This document shows positions 10,972 through 19,899 of a stretch of 64,000 nt of DNA, one piece after another. Origin of the DNA: Takakia lepidozioides (taxonomy: Eukaryota > Streptophyta > Takakiopsida > Takakiales > Takakiaceae); assembly GCA_030704615.1 (NCBI GenBank), contig CM060734.1:47072042-47136041 (forward strand), read 5' to 3'. Each line of letters starts with the position of its first letter. The first letter of the stretch is position 1. Under the pieces are notes generated by a model that was given only the letters and a program-made list of their open reading frames with translations, was not told the DNA's origin and searched no databases. The translations under genes were made by a program, and so were the position numbers.

Positions 10972-13900
10972 TCACCAATAATCCCCACAAGAACAAATTC
11001 CATCTTTGAAGTGGTGAAAGCGGTTAGCATCCCGTACAACAATTGCTCGGCCAACAATCTTCGAGATGAACTTGGTGGCGGTGTGGCAGTCACCACACAC
11101 CCGAAGATTCTTGATGACATGGAGCGGCGTCCTAGGGGCCGTGCTGATCAGCCCAAAACCAATGGCCAGCCTCTCACTGTGGTGGCAAAGAGAAAATTCC
11201 TTTTGCTCCTCCCTCATATCATGCAATACACAGCGCGTGTCAGGCACATACCCTGCCTCCTTCATCCGCCCAGACAATCTTCTCAGCTCAGCATGGATTT
11301 CCTCAATTTTTGGATGCAATTTGTCATTAACAACAAAGGTGTGCACCCTGTTGCCGACCTCAATGCAGCAGCGACCTGGCTCCTTTCTAACCCCTCTGCC
11401 CTTCATCATTTTTCTCACCTTTGTCGTATCATCCCACCTGCCAGCTGCGGCATAGATGTTTGATAGCAACACATATGTCGCGGCGTCCTGTTCATCACAC
11501 TTGAGAATAGATGTTGCCGCACGTTCAGCCATCTCCACATTATGATGAATTCTGCAAGCACCAAGCAAGGCCCTCCACACCATAGCATTGGGTTTCATTG
11601 GCATTTTGTTAATGAGGTCCTCTGCCTCATCCAATCGCCCCGCACGGCCAAGAAGGTCCACCATGCAGCCAAAGTGCTCCACTGCTGGAGTGATGCCATG
11701 ATCTTGACTAAGGGAATCAAAGTAGTATCTGCCTTCATCCACTAGGCCAGCATGGCTACATGCAGAGAGAACACATATAAAAGTTATACTGTCCAGCTTC
11801 AACCCTTCCACTTGCATTTCTTCAACTAGTTGCAGGGCCTCCATATCGCAACCATGTTGGGCATATCCTGCGATCATTGCATTCCACGACACCATATTTC
11901 GTTCAGCCATATTATTGAACACTCCCTTTGCATCCTCGATGCTCCCGGCTTTGGCATACATGTCCACCAGGGTATTGTTCAGAATGACATCTGGTCTGAT
12001 TCCAGCTTTGATGATGTCACCATGGACCTCTTTGCCCTTTTCCAGGGCTGCAAGGCTCGCACACGCATTGCAAACACCAACAAAAGTGACACAGTTGGGC
12101 GTCAAGCCTTCCAGCATCATTTGCTCGTATATCTCCAAAGCCTCCATCCCGAACCCATGCTGGGCATATCCTGTGATCATTGCGGTCCAAGACACCACAT
12201 CTCGTTCAGCCATATTGTCGAACACTCCCTTTGCATCTTCGATGCTCCCACCTTTGGCATACATGTCCACCAGGGTGTTGTTCAGAATGACGTCTGGTAC
12301 AATTCCAGCTTTGATAATGTCACCATGGACCTCTTTTCCCTTCTCCAGGGCTGCCAGGCTTGCACATGCATTGCAAACGCTAACGTATGTGACCTGGTCG
12401 GGCTTCAACCCTTCCCGCATCATTTGCTTATAAGTCTCCAAAGCCTCCATCGCACAACCATGCTGGGCATATCCTGTGATCATCACGTTCCAGGACACTA
12501 CATCTCGTTCAGCCATATTTTCAAACAATCCCTTTGCATCCTCAATGTTCCCACATTTGGCATACATGTTCATCAGGGCAGTGTTCAGAATGACATCTGG
12601 TACAATGCCAGCTTTCACAATATCACCATGGACCTCTTTGCCCCTTTCCAGGGCTGCCAGGCTCGCACATGAATTGAAAACGCAAACAAATGTGACAAGG
12701 TTGGGCTTCACCCCTTCCCGCATCATTTGCTCATATGTCTCCAAAGCCTCCATCCCGAACCCATGCTGGGCATATCCGGCAATCATCGCGTTCCAGGACA
12801 CCACATCTCGTTCAGCCATATTGTCAAACACTCCCTTTGCATCCTTGAAGCTCCCACCTTTGGCATACATGTCCACCAGGGCAGTGTTTAGAATGACATC
12901 TGGTAGAATTCCAGCTTTGGTGATGTCACCATGGACCTCTTTGCCCTTTTGCAGGGCTTCCAAGCTTGCACACGCATTGCAAACGCTAACGAATGTGACC
13001 CGGTCTGGCTTCACCCCTTCCCACACCATTTGCTCATACAGCTTCAAAGCCTCCATCCCAAACCCATGATGGGCATACCCTGCAATCATCGTGTTCCATG
13101 ACACCACATTTCGTTCAGCCATATTGTCAAACACTTCCTTTGCATCTTCAATGCTCCCGCCTTTGGCATACATGTCCACCAGGGTATTGTTCAGAATGAC
13201 ATCTGGTGCAATTCCAGCTTTGATGATATCACCATGGACTTCTTTGCCCCTTTCCAGGGCTGCCAGGCTTGCACATGCATTGCAAACGCTAATGAATGTG
13301 ACCTGGTCTGGTTTCACCCCTTCCCGCATCATTTGCTCATAGGTCTCCAAAGCATCCATCCCACACCCATGCTGGGCATATCCTGCAATCATTGCATTCC
13401 ATGACACCACATTTCGTTCAGCCATATTGTTGAACACTCCTTTTGCAGCTTCAATGCTCCCGCCTTTGGCATACATGTCCACCAAGGAAGTGTTCAGAAT
13501 GACATCTGGTGAAATCCCAGCCTTGATGATATCACCATGGACCTCTTTGCCCTTTTCCAGGGCTCCCAGGCTCGCACACGCATTGCAAACACAAATGAAC
13601 GTGACCTGGTTGGGCTTGAACCCTTCCTGCATCATTTGCTCGTAGGTCTCCAAAGCCTCCATCCCACACCCATGCTGGGCATATCCTGCAATCATTGCAT
13701 TCCATGAAACCACATCTCGTTCGGCCATATTGTCGAACACTCCCTTTGCATCTTCAATGCTCCCGCCTTTGGCATACATGTCCACCAGAGTATTGTTCAG
13801 AATGACATTTGGAACAATTCCAGCTTTGATGATGTCACCATGGACCTCTTTGCCCTTTTCCAGGGCTGCCAGGCGTGCACACGCATTGCAAACACAAACA

Positions 13901-14520
13901 AAGGTGACCTGGTTGGGCTTCACCCCTTCCCGCATCATTTGCTCATAGGTCTCCAAAGTATTCTTACCACATCCATGCTTGGTAAATCCTGCCATCATTA
14001 TATTCCACGTGATCAAACCTCGTTCAGGCATTTTGTTGAACACTTGGTGTGCATCCACAATGCTCCCGCATTTAACATACATGTTGACAACAGTGTTGTG
14101 TAGAAAAACGTTTGGCTTGAATCCACTTTGGATAATGTGAGAGTGCACCTGCTTTCCCGCTTCTAGGCTTTTCATCTTGATGCACTTATGCAAGAGATGG
14201 ACATAAGTATCTGAATCTGCTGAAATGCCTGCTTGGTTCAAAAACTGCAGAGCCTGTTTCAGTTGCCCTGCCTCACATAGCTTCTTCACATGCCCAGAAG
14301 TGCCAGCAGTGCCAGAAAGGGTATTGTGGACTCCCTTGCTTGGTCCCCTTTTGAAAGCTGTGGTCATGGTGGAGGTGCCTGATGTTATGAACTGTACCGC
14401 TTCTGATGCTTCCAGTTGACCATCTACCCATGCAGGTTTCTTGTAGCTATCAATCCACAGGGAATCATAAGTAGTCTCGTGCTTGAAATCCGGCCCACTC
14501 AGATGAATCTGGACCAACAC
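10972..14520 (-). CDS. PLS-DYW pentatricopeptide repeat protein, probable organelle C-to-U RNA editing factor
   Basis: Intronless open frame of 1182 codons ending in a canonical DYW tail. Order: N-terminal region, eight P-L-S triplets (35+35+31 residues, 101-residue period), a final P-L2-S2, E/E+ motifs and the DYW domain (from about residue 1060). DYW deaminase signatures: HSE (about 1114-1116), CGDC (1142-1145), HH (about 1169-1170), CSC (1176-1178), ending GDYW. The family binds organelle transcripts and deaminates C to U. The first codon of this frame is TTG; the first in-frame ATG is at 14367 (residue 52), so the true start is uncertain unless the leader is spliced. From that ATG no clear transit peptide is visible. 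The repeats are unusually alike, suggesting recent internal duplication. Degraded relatives lie at 18.9, 22.3 and 43.6 kb. Confidence 0.9.
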   Translation of the reverse strand: MLVQIHLSGPDFKHETTYDSLWIDSYKKPAWVDGQLEASEAVQFITSGTSTMTTAFKRGPSKGVHNTLSGTAGTSGHVKKLCEAGQLKQALQFLNQAGISADSDTYVHLLHKCIKMKSLEAGKQVHSHIIQSGFKPNVFLHNTVVNMYVKCGSIVDAHQVFNKMPERGLITWNIMMAGFTKHGCGKNTLETYEQMMREGVKPNQVTFVCVCNACARLAALEKGKEVHGDIIKAGIVPNVILNNTLVDMYAKGGSIEDAKGVFDNMAERDVVSWNAMIAGYAQHGCGMEALETYEQMMQEGFKPNQVTFICVCNACASLGALEKGKEVHGDIIKAGISPDVILNTSLVDMYAKGGSIEAAKGVFNNMAERNVVSWNAMIAGYAQHGCGMDALETYEQMMREGVKPDQVTFISVCNACASLAALERGKEVHGDIIKAGIAPDVILNNTLVDMYAKGGSIEDAKEVFDNMAERNVVSWNTMIAGYAHHGFGMEALKLYEQMVWEGVKPDRVTFVSVCNACASLEALQKGKEVHGDITKAGILPDVILNTALVDMYAKGGSFKDAKGVFDNMAERDVVSWNAMIAGYAQHGFGMEALETYEQMMREGVKPNLVTFVCVFNSCASLAALERGKEVHGDIVKAGIVPDVILNTALMNMYAKCGNIEDAKGLFENMAERDVVSWNVMITGYAQHGCAMEALETYKQMMREGLKPDQVTYVSVCNACASLAALEKGKEVHGDIIKAGIVPDVILNNTLVDMYAKGGSIEDAKGVFDNMAERDVVSWTAMITGYAQHGFGMEALEIYEQMMLEGLTPNCVTFVGVCNACASLAALEKGKEVHGDIIKAGIRPDVILNNTLVDMYAKAGSIEDAKGVFNNMAERNMVSWNAMIAGYAQHGCDMEALQLVEEMQVEGLKLDSITFICVLSACSHAGLVDEGRYYFDSLSQDHGITPAVEHFGCMVDLLGRAGRLDEAEDLINKMPMKPNAMVWRALLGACRIHHNVEMAERAATSILKCDEQDAATYVLLSNIYAAAGRWDDTTKVRKMMKGRGVRKEPGRCCIEVGNRVHTFVVNDKLHPKIEEIHAELRRLSGRMKEAGYVPDTRCVLHDMREEQKEFSLCHHSERLAIGFGLISTAPRTPLHVIKNLRVCGDCHTATKFISKIVGRAIVVRDANRFHHFKDGICSCGDYW
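11840..14060 (-). repeat. tandem 303-bp repeats encoding the PLS triplets
   Basis: The plus-strand landmark TTCGTTCAGCCATATTG (or a near match) recurs every 303 bp, near 11902, 12205, 12508, 12811, 13114, 13417 and 13720, with a more diverged unit near 14020. Each unit is one P-L-S triplet. Exact in-frame periodicity with little divergence points to unequal exchange or gene conversion. Confidence 0.9.
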
Positions 14521-14940
14521 TCCATTCCTGCTCCTTTCAGCTATCCCTGCCTGGGCACCAATTATGCATAGATCCTCGCCTTGCTGCTAGCAGCTGACAA
14601 ATGTCAGTCTAGAATTGTTCTAACAAACCCCCCAATCCTACTTATTGCACTTTAGTTCATCTGCTTCTCTCTGTAATTTAACAGGCATTCACCTTTTTGC
14701 CTCGATTATCCCACCATTGACTGGGGTCCGAAAAGTACTCCTTCCAAAGCTTCTCTGTGTCTCTGTTTTCTGTTGTTGGATATTTGCCTGTTGCCACATT
14801 GGCAGTACAATGTCAAAATCACTCCAAACCACCATAGATCCACCCAACGAACTAACTTGCAGAATTCAACATGAAACAAAACGGACAATTCTGACAAGAG
14901 GATAAAACAGGCCGAAATGTGTTGAAGAAGAAGGTGCCCT
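14521..14940 (-). repeat. PPR-family leader module (copy at the intact gene)
   Basis: Directly upstream of the PPR frame. Landmarks in order on the minus strand: AGGGCACCTTCTTCTTCAAC, GAATTCTGCAAGTTAG, TTTGGAGTGATTTTGACAT, GGCAACAGG, CCCCAGTCAATGGTGGGA, AATCGAGGCAAAAAGGTGAA. The same series occurs twice at 22468-23548 and again at 43036-43644, always on the strand that points into PPR sequence. It may contain the promoter or 5' UTR. Confidence 0.75.
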
Positions 14941-14984
14941 CACCCCTTTGTCCTTCGCAGTGTGTCATGAAAGCAGCTAGCTTT

Positions 14985-15950
14985 TCTTTCACCCAAGGAG
15001 GATTCAACCAACCATCAACCCGAAGGACCTCTTGTGTGCACTGCTTGTGTTTGTAGTCAAGTGATCTCGGATTGGTCTGTGAGAACCACCATGGTGCAGC
15101 TGAGCAGCAATAGATTTGAACACCACCTCCTAAGACCAAGCTAACCTTCCCTCCCTCTAAGACCAGGAAAAAGAACAAATCATGATACTGACAGGAAGAG
15201 CCCAATTTTGCAGCATGGACAAACATCTTCACATCGGACATTAAGAAAGCCACACCTTGCCATAGCAGTTGTCCCACCATTGTGAAGGATCTATAGAAAA
15301 CATATTCCAGCGCTGCTCCATGCTCCACTTTAGACCTGCATGCCCAAAACTCCAACAACATCAACATTTTGACAGGTCCTCTATGGAGGAGTGCTAATGC
15401 AGCTTTCATCAACATTTATGCAAGTCACTGTGGACTCTCCACAATCAAAACCAGAATCAGAATAACACTCTGATATCTTTCCAGCGTCACCAGATTGTTC
15501 TCGATCTTGTGGCATGGTAATTATTTTTTCTTTCACCTAAGGGGTATCGAACCAACCCTCAATCCAGTGTGCGCTGCTTATGTCTGTAGTCTGGAGGTTT
15601 TTGGTCAGCGAAAACGAGCAGGGAGCAGCTGAGCAGCAACAGTCCCCACCTCCAAGTATCCTACAAACACCAGGCAAAAGGCCTTCCGCATCCTACTTTC
15701 ATGCCCTGCTAAGAAAGATCAACCTACGATAATGACAGTAGAAAGCAGAGCAAAGCGAGATTACAAAATTCACTCAACAATCCAGTCCACACAACATAGT
15801 TCAGTCAGACTCCCCCACAATCCTTTACATCCTACATGAAGAAATCTGACCTTGTCAACGCTGCAGTCCCATTCTGAAGGATCCTTAAAGAACTCCTGCC
15901 AGCACTGGTCCATTCTCCAGCATTGACCTACGTGCCAGACATACTAATTA
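14985..15950 (-). repeat. repeat R (copy A) and its degenerate tandem duplicate
   Basis: Around 15028-15240 the minus strand carries GCTCAGCTGCACCATGGTGG, TTCTCACAGACCAATC, ACTACAAACACAAGCAG and CACACAAGAGG. Clear copies sit at about 18608-18830 and 41753-41948. A second degenerate version follows at about 15525-15950 (TTCACCTAAGG, ATCGAACCAACCCTCAATCC, GAGCAGCTGAGCAGCAACAG, then GAAGGATCC). No protein function is assignable. Confidence 0.65.
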
Positions 15951-15957
15951 TGTGTAA

Positions 15958-16323
15958 CTAGCGCTGCTTTGCCCTGCGTACATTCGCCTCTGTAGAATTG
16001 AATATTTTCAATTCTGGGTCAAGTGTTTCGTGTCTGAATGAAAGTTGGTGATGCGCCATCGCCACCACATGCAAGGTACTCCGTCGTCTACGCTTTGTCA
16101 AGGCGGATGCAACTTTCAGCTCCACAGCCCAGCCCCTAAATCCGCTGCATAATGCGAGGCCTCTCGGATGACCCAAACGAGAAGACAGAGCCTTGGGTAT
16201 GGAGTCCGCATGCGCGGTCGGCAGAACGCAGGAAGACGGTGCCATCCCCGCCAGCGAGTGTGAGAACGCGCCCACAAGAACAGCGACAAAGGATGCATGT
16301 GGGCTTTGCTGAGCTTCCACCAA
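15958..16323 (-). CDS. hypothetical open frame, possibly a plastid-targeted first exon
   Basis: The first ATG in this frame gives MAPSSCVLPTAHADSIPKAL followed by a Ser/Arg/Ala-rich stretch and a KRRRRSTLHVVA motif. This composition resembles a chloroplast transit peptide. No known domain follows and no downstream exons were found before the duplicated R repeat. It could be a chance frame or a stranded first exon. Confidence 0.2.
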   Translation of the reverse strand: MVEAQQSPHASFVAVLVGAFSHSLAGMAPSSCVLPTAHADSIPKALSSRLGHPRGLALCSGFRGWAVELKVASALTKRRRRSTLHVVAMAHHQLSFRHETLDPELKIFNSTEANVRRAKQR

Positions 16324-16959
16324 AGGTTTTCCCGAAAACTAACTATATACTTTGATTGTTTTCGACGATTCTCCTAAAATGTAAACTGTGGTAGGAAAGC
16401 AAAGCCTAACTGGCGTCAGCTCTGACCGAGGGATTGAGGAGACTGTCGAGATTGAGGGGAGAGGGACGAACATTTTGCAGATCATCTGTGTTTTGAAGGT
16501 GTGAAACACCGGTGTCCATCCTTCTGTTACTCCATCTTTTGTCTTGTGTTTTCGACAGAGCGATGGGCTAGTCAGTGCAATCTTGTGAGTTGAGCAAGGT
16601 TGATTCACTGCACGATTCAAGTCTTGCTTTCGGAAGGAAGCAGCATATAAGGAACTACATACTGGAGGTCTTGAATCATGCCCCTTTCGGATTTAGTGGT
16701 TCGTGGGCTGTTCTTCATATGCTATTGCTGCGCCTATTGATCCCCACGTGCTAATGGCTGGGATTGTTCGCCATTTCGACAACCCAGAAGCGGTGAGATG
16801 GATTGATGTGAAAGGGGCCCTTTTCAATTCTCTTTTAAGTTGTAAACAGCACTGTGAAACATTCCACATTCCACATTCATGGCTGGGGAAACACGAGAGC
16901 CGTATCAACTGGTTGCAGGGGATTTGATTGAAGAGTGGTGATCCTTGAATGTTAATCCA
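16324..16959. other. intergenic, no gene recognised
   Basis: Frames on the minus strand at 16693-16960 continue from the NmrA-like fragment but lose similarity and probably represent intron or decay. Confidence 0.35.
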
Positions 16960-17145
16960 AAGTAGACACATCCTTGCCATTTCAGGGTTGACAAGTATCT
17001 CAAAGGCCACTCGGGCCACATCGATCGCTGCAATCGGCGCCACTTTAGCTCGTTTAAATGGCAGTCTGATTTCTGCAGATTTCAAAATAGAGTTCTTAGC
17101 CATGGTGAGAAACCATGGATGCTCAAGGAATAGTCCCGCCCTTAA
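16960..17145 (-). pseudogene. NmrA/epimerase-like NAD(P)-binding protein, isolated exon
   Basis: After an AG acceptor at 17146-17147 the minus strand reads LRAGLFLEHPWFL, then KVAPIAAIDVARVAFEILVNPE. This is the pattern of NmrA-like NAD(P)-binding proteins, in which a conserved LRxGxFxE segment precedes PxxxxDIAxVAxxxLLNPE. No other exon of such a gene was found nearby. The copia insertion starts 158 bp upstream, so the rest of the gene may have been lost or displaced. Treated as a remnant. Confidence 0.5.
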
Positions 17146-17302
17146 CTGAAAGGCTGGAAGACCATAGCAACTGACATTGATGCACCATATCTTTGAGATT
17201 GTACATTGAGAAAAATGGACTTCAGCGACAATCTTGTTGCACATGAATGGCTGTTTACAAAACTAGAAGTCTGTAAGTGAAGTGATTCTCCCATCTTCTA
17301 AC

Positions 17303-17604
17303 TGTTAGAATTGAGCAAGAACATGAACAAGAACTAAAGTCTTAGACTAAAGCTAAAACTAAAGCTCTCCTCTGAACCACATAAGCCACCATCATACTCT
17401 TACACTTAGACTAGTGGCTTCACCCCCGAGCTTGTACAAGAAGTCTCTAGAAAGTCCTACTTGGTCACTTCCACTTCCACTATGGTGACCATCCATCTTC
17501 TAGCCATTCCCCTAAGGTGAGTTAAACAAGATAGTCTCTTAGACTTCTAAACCTTTGGCCTTCAAGATTCTTACTCTTCTAGATATGTTTAATTACTTCC
17601 AACA
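17303..17604 (-). repeat. copia 3' LTR
   Basis: Matches 27717-28011 over its full length apart from about eleven substitutions, a 12-base internal duplication (CTAAAACTAAAG region) and small gaps. Termini are TG...CA. Confidence 0.95.
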
Positions 17605-17616
17605 CTCCCACTCAAT
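17605..17616 (-). other. copia polypurine tract
   Basis: Minus strand TTGAGTGGGAG lies directly inside the 3' LTR, the usual plus-strand priming site. Confidence 0.7.
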
Positions 17617-17625
17617 TAAACCATA

Positions 17626-18071
17626 TCATTGAGCTACTTCGTTTGTCTTTGGAGACGAGACACCAAGTAAGGCTGAACACTTCATGTGTTTTGTTTGTGG
17701 TAGACTCTTCGTCAAAACATCCGCAACCATATCTCTTGTAGCACAATAGATCATCTTGATCTCTCCATTGCATACAACTTCCCGTATGTAGTGATGTTGC
17801 ACTTCAATGTGCTTCGTCCTTGAATGATACTTCGGATTCTGACTTAGTGCAATCGCACTTTGATTGTCACAATAGAGAGTCGTAGGTAGTGATTGGAGAT
17901 GATCCAAATCTCCAAGCAACTTCCGTAACCAAATAGCCTCATTTGCTGCTTGTGTAATGGACATGTACTTAGCTTCTGTTGATGACAACGCTGTTGCAAC
18001 TTGTCGTTTGCTAGACCAAGATACAGCTCCACCTGCTAGGAGAAAACAATGGCCTGAAGTTGATTTTCTAC
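17626..18071 (-). pseudogene. copia RNase H, 3' part of pol
   Basis: Reads RKSTSGHCFLLAGGAVSWSS, then ALSSTEAKYMS and LYCDNQSAIALSQNP...SRTKHIEVQHHYIRE, the standard Ty1/copia RNase H order with the acidic residues of STEAEY-type and DNQSA motifs. It is cut off from the reverse transcriptase by the CACTA insertion at 18075. Removing that insertion and one target-site copy restores a continuous reading frame across the junction. Confidence 0.9.
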
Positions 18072-18074
18072 TAT

Positions 18075-18097
18075 CACTAGAAACATTCATGTCTTTT
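18075..18097 (+). repeat. CACTA left terminal inverted repeat
   Basis: CACTAGAAACATTCATGTCT on the plus strand; partner at 24358-24380. Confidence 0.9.
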
Positions 18098-18607
18098 CCG
18101 AATCGACTGCATGTCCAAAACCACTGAGGGAACAACTTTGAGATGTTTGTTACTACTGCACAGTCGTAACGGATAAATTCACATTTCTAATGGCGGATAG
18201 AAGTTGCATCAATGACTCCGCAGTCGGCACAATATTCGCGGCGATTTAATTCAATTACGGAAATTGTTTTTTTTTTTAAACAGCAATTACAAGTGGTTTT
18301 AAGCACTAGAGAACGACTCTTAACAACTAGGCATTCATTGCACACCCTATTCAAAAATGGAATTTTTATAAGTGCTCCACATGACTCATGACGTGGAATA
18401 TTTTAATGTATTTTAGGGCTTGTGTGGCTCGTAGAGATTGTTCTAATCGTCGGATGTAAAATGATCTAAGGGTGGAAGAGTAACTTCGTCCTTTGCCTGA
18501 AATTTGTCTAAGTGTTGGGAGAGGGATGGAGGCTTGAGAGAGAGACGAACAAGTGATGCGAGAAGGACGAAGACCAAATCGAGGCCCATGTCCTGTTGTT
18601 GCAAGCG

Positions 18608-18830
18608 TTTATGGCGTCAAGGGCGCATTATGTGCAAATGTGGGCTCTTGGCTCCCCTTTGTACCATGATTTGGTATTCTTCCTGATGATCACAAGGTTC
18701 TTGGGGAATCAGCTTGGTCTTAGCAACCCATATTTTAATCTCTGCCCGCTCAGCTGCACCGTGGTGGTTCTTACGAACCAATCCCACATTACCTGACTAG
18801 AGATACAAGCAGCACGCACAAGAGGTCTTC
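18608..18830 (+). repeat. repeat R (copy B) inside the CACTA element
   Basis: GTGCAAATGTGGGCTCTTGG, TACCATGATTTGGTATTCTT, GCTCAGCTGCACCGTGGTGG and GCAGCACGCACAAGAGG match copy C at 41753-41948 closely and copy A at 15028-15240 more loosely. PPR-like sequence follows about 100 bp later. Confidence 0.75.
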
Positions 18831-18929
18831 TTGGGTTCATGGTCAATCTAATCCGCAATGGGTCATGACACAAGGTAGAGGACAATGTGGTGAGGGCACC
18901 TTCTTCTTCGAGCTATTTCAGTCTGTTTT

Positions 18930-19745
18930 GCCGAGATGTAGTGTCGTGGAGTGCGATGCTTGCAGGGTATGCACAGCAGGGACGTGGGATGGAGGCTTTG
19001 GAGACCTATGAAGTTGCGAAGGGAGAGTTTGATAACATGGTTGAACAAGATGTTGTCTCAAGGAACACGCTGAATCTCGCAAGATATGGCCAGCATGTGT
19101 GCGGGATGAGGGCATTGGAGACATATGAGCAAATGTTGAGAAGAGTGATCGGGTCACGTTCATTTGTGTTTGCAATGCATGTGCAAACCTGGCAGCCCTG
19201 GAGACTTGGTAAAGGGCAAAGAGGTCCATCGTGACATTGTCAAAGCTGGAACTGTACCAGATGTAACAATACCTCGTCGACATGTATGCCAAACGTGGGA
19301 GCATTCCCTTGTGGACAAGGAGTGTTTAACAATATGGCTGAGCGAAATGTGGTCTGGTGGAACGTGATGATCGCAGGACATGCACAACATGGGCGGGGAT
19401 TGTGGGTTTTGGAGACCTATGAGCAAATGATGTGGGTCTAGGGGGTGAAGCCCGAGCACATTACGTTTGTTTGTGTTTGTAGTGCATGTGCGAGCCTGTT
19501 GGAGAAGGGCAAAGAGGTCCATGGTTGCATCGTCAAAGCTGGAATTGTGGTAGATGTCATTTCTGAACATGAATACCCTTCTAGATAGGGAGTGTTCAAC
19601 AATATGGCTGAGCGAAATGTGGTGTCGTGGAAAGTGATGATCACAGGACATGCACAACAGGGGCGGGATTGCAGGTTTTGGAGACCTATGAGTAGTTGAT
19701 GTGGGAGGGGGTGAAGTCCGACCACATTACGTTCAGAGAGTTCAA
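18930..19745 (+). pseudogene. degenerate PPR triplets captured in the CACTA element
   Basis: Frames change repeatedly but keep PPR landmarks: DVVSWSAMLAGYAQQGRGME, GMEALETYE, KGKEVHRDIVKAG, then NMAERNVV-like stretches near 19330 and 19610. Stops and frame breaks exclude a working protein. The repeat phrases match the intact gene at 10972-14520 and the broken copy at 43645, so it belongs to the same family. Confidence 0.85.
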
Positions 19746-19899
19746 ATGCCTCTCCACCATGACCTTGCTTAGCTAACCATGTCTTGCTGATGTTGTTGTC
19801 TTGCACTTGAGCTGTTTTTGGACACTGGCTGGAACATCCACAAGGCGGCTTTGCTCGAGAGAGAAATCAGCTTGAATGCAGGGGCAGATTTTGAGATCA

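Noticed and set aside
11840-14060. CRISPR-like repeats
   Set aside because: Units are 303 bp, contiguous and coding; there are no spacers.
11830-14103. Long plus-strand open frames opposite the PPR gene
   Set aside because: They repeat with the same 303-bp period and are antisense shadows of the PPR codons.
18887-19680. Functional PPR gene in the CACTA element
   Set aside because: Frames break every few dozen codons and there is no start region or DYW tail.
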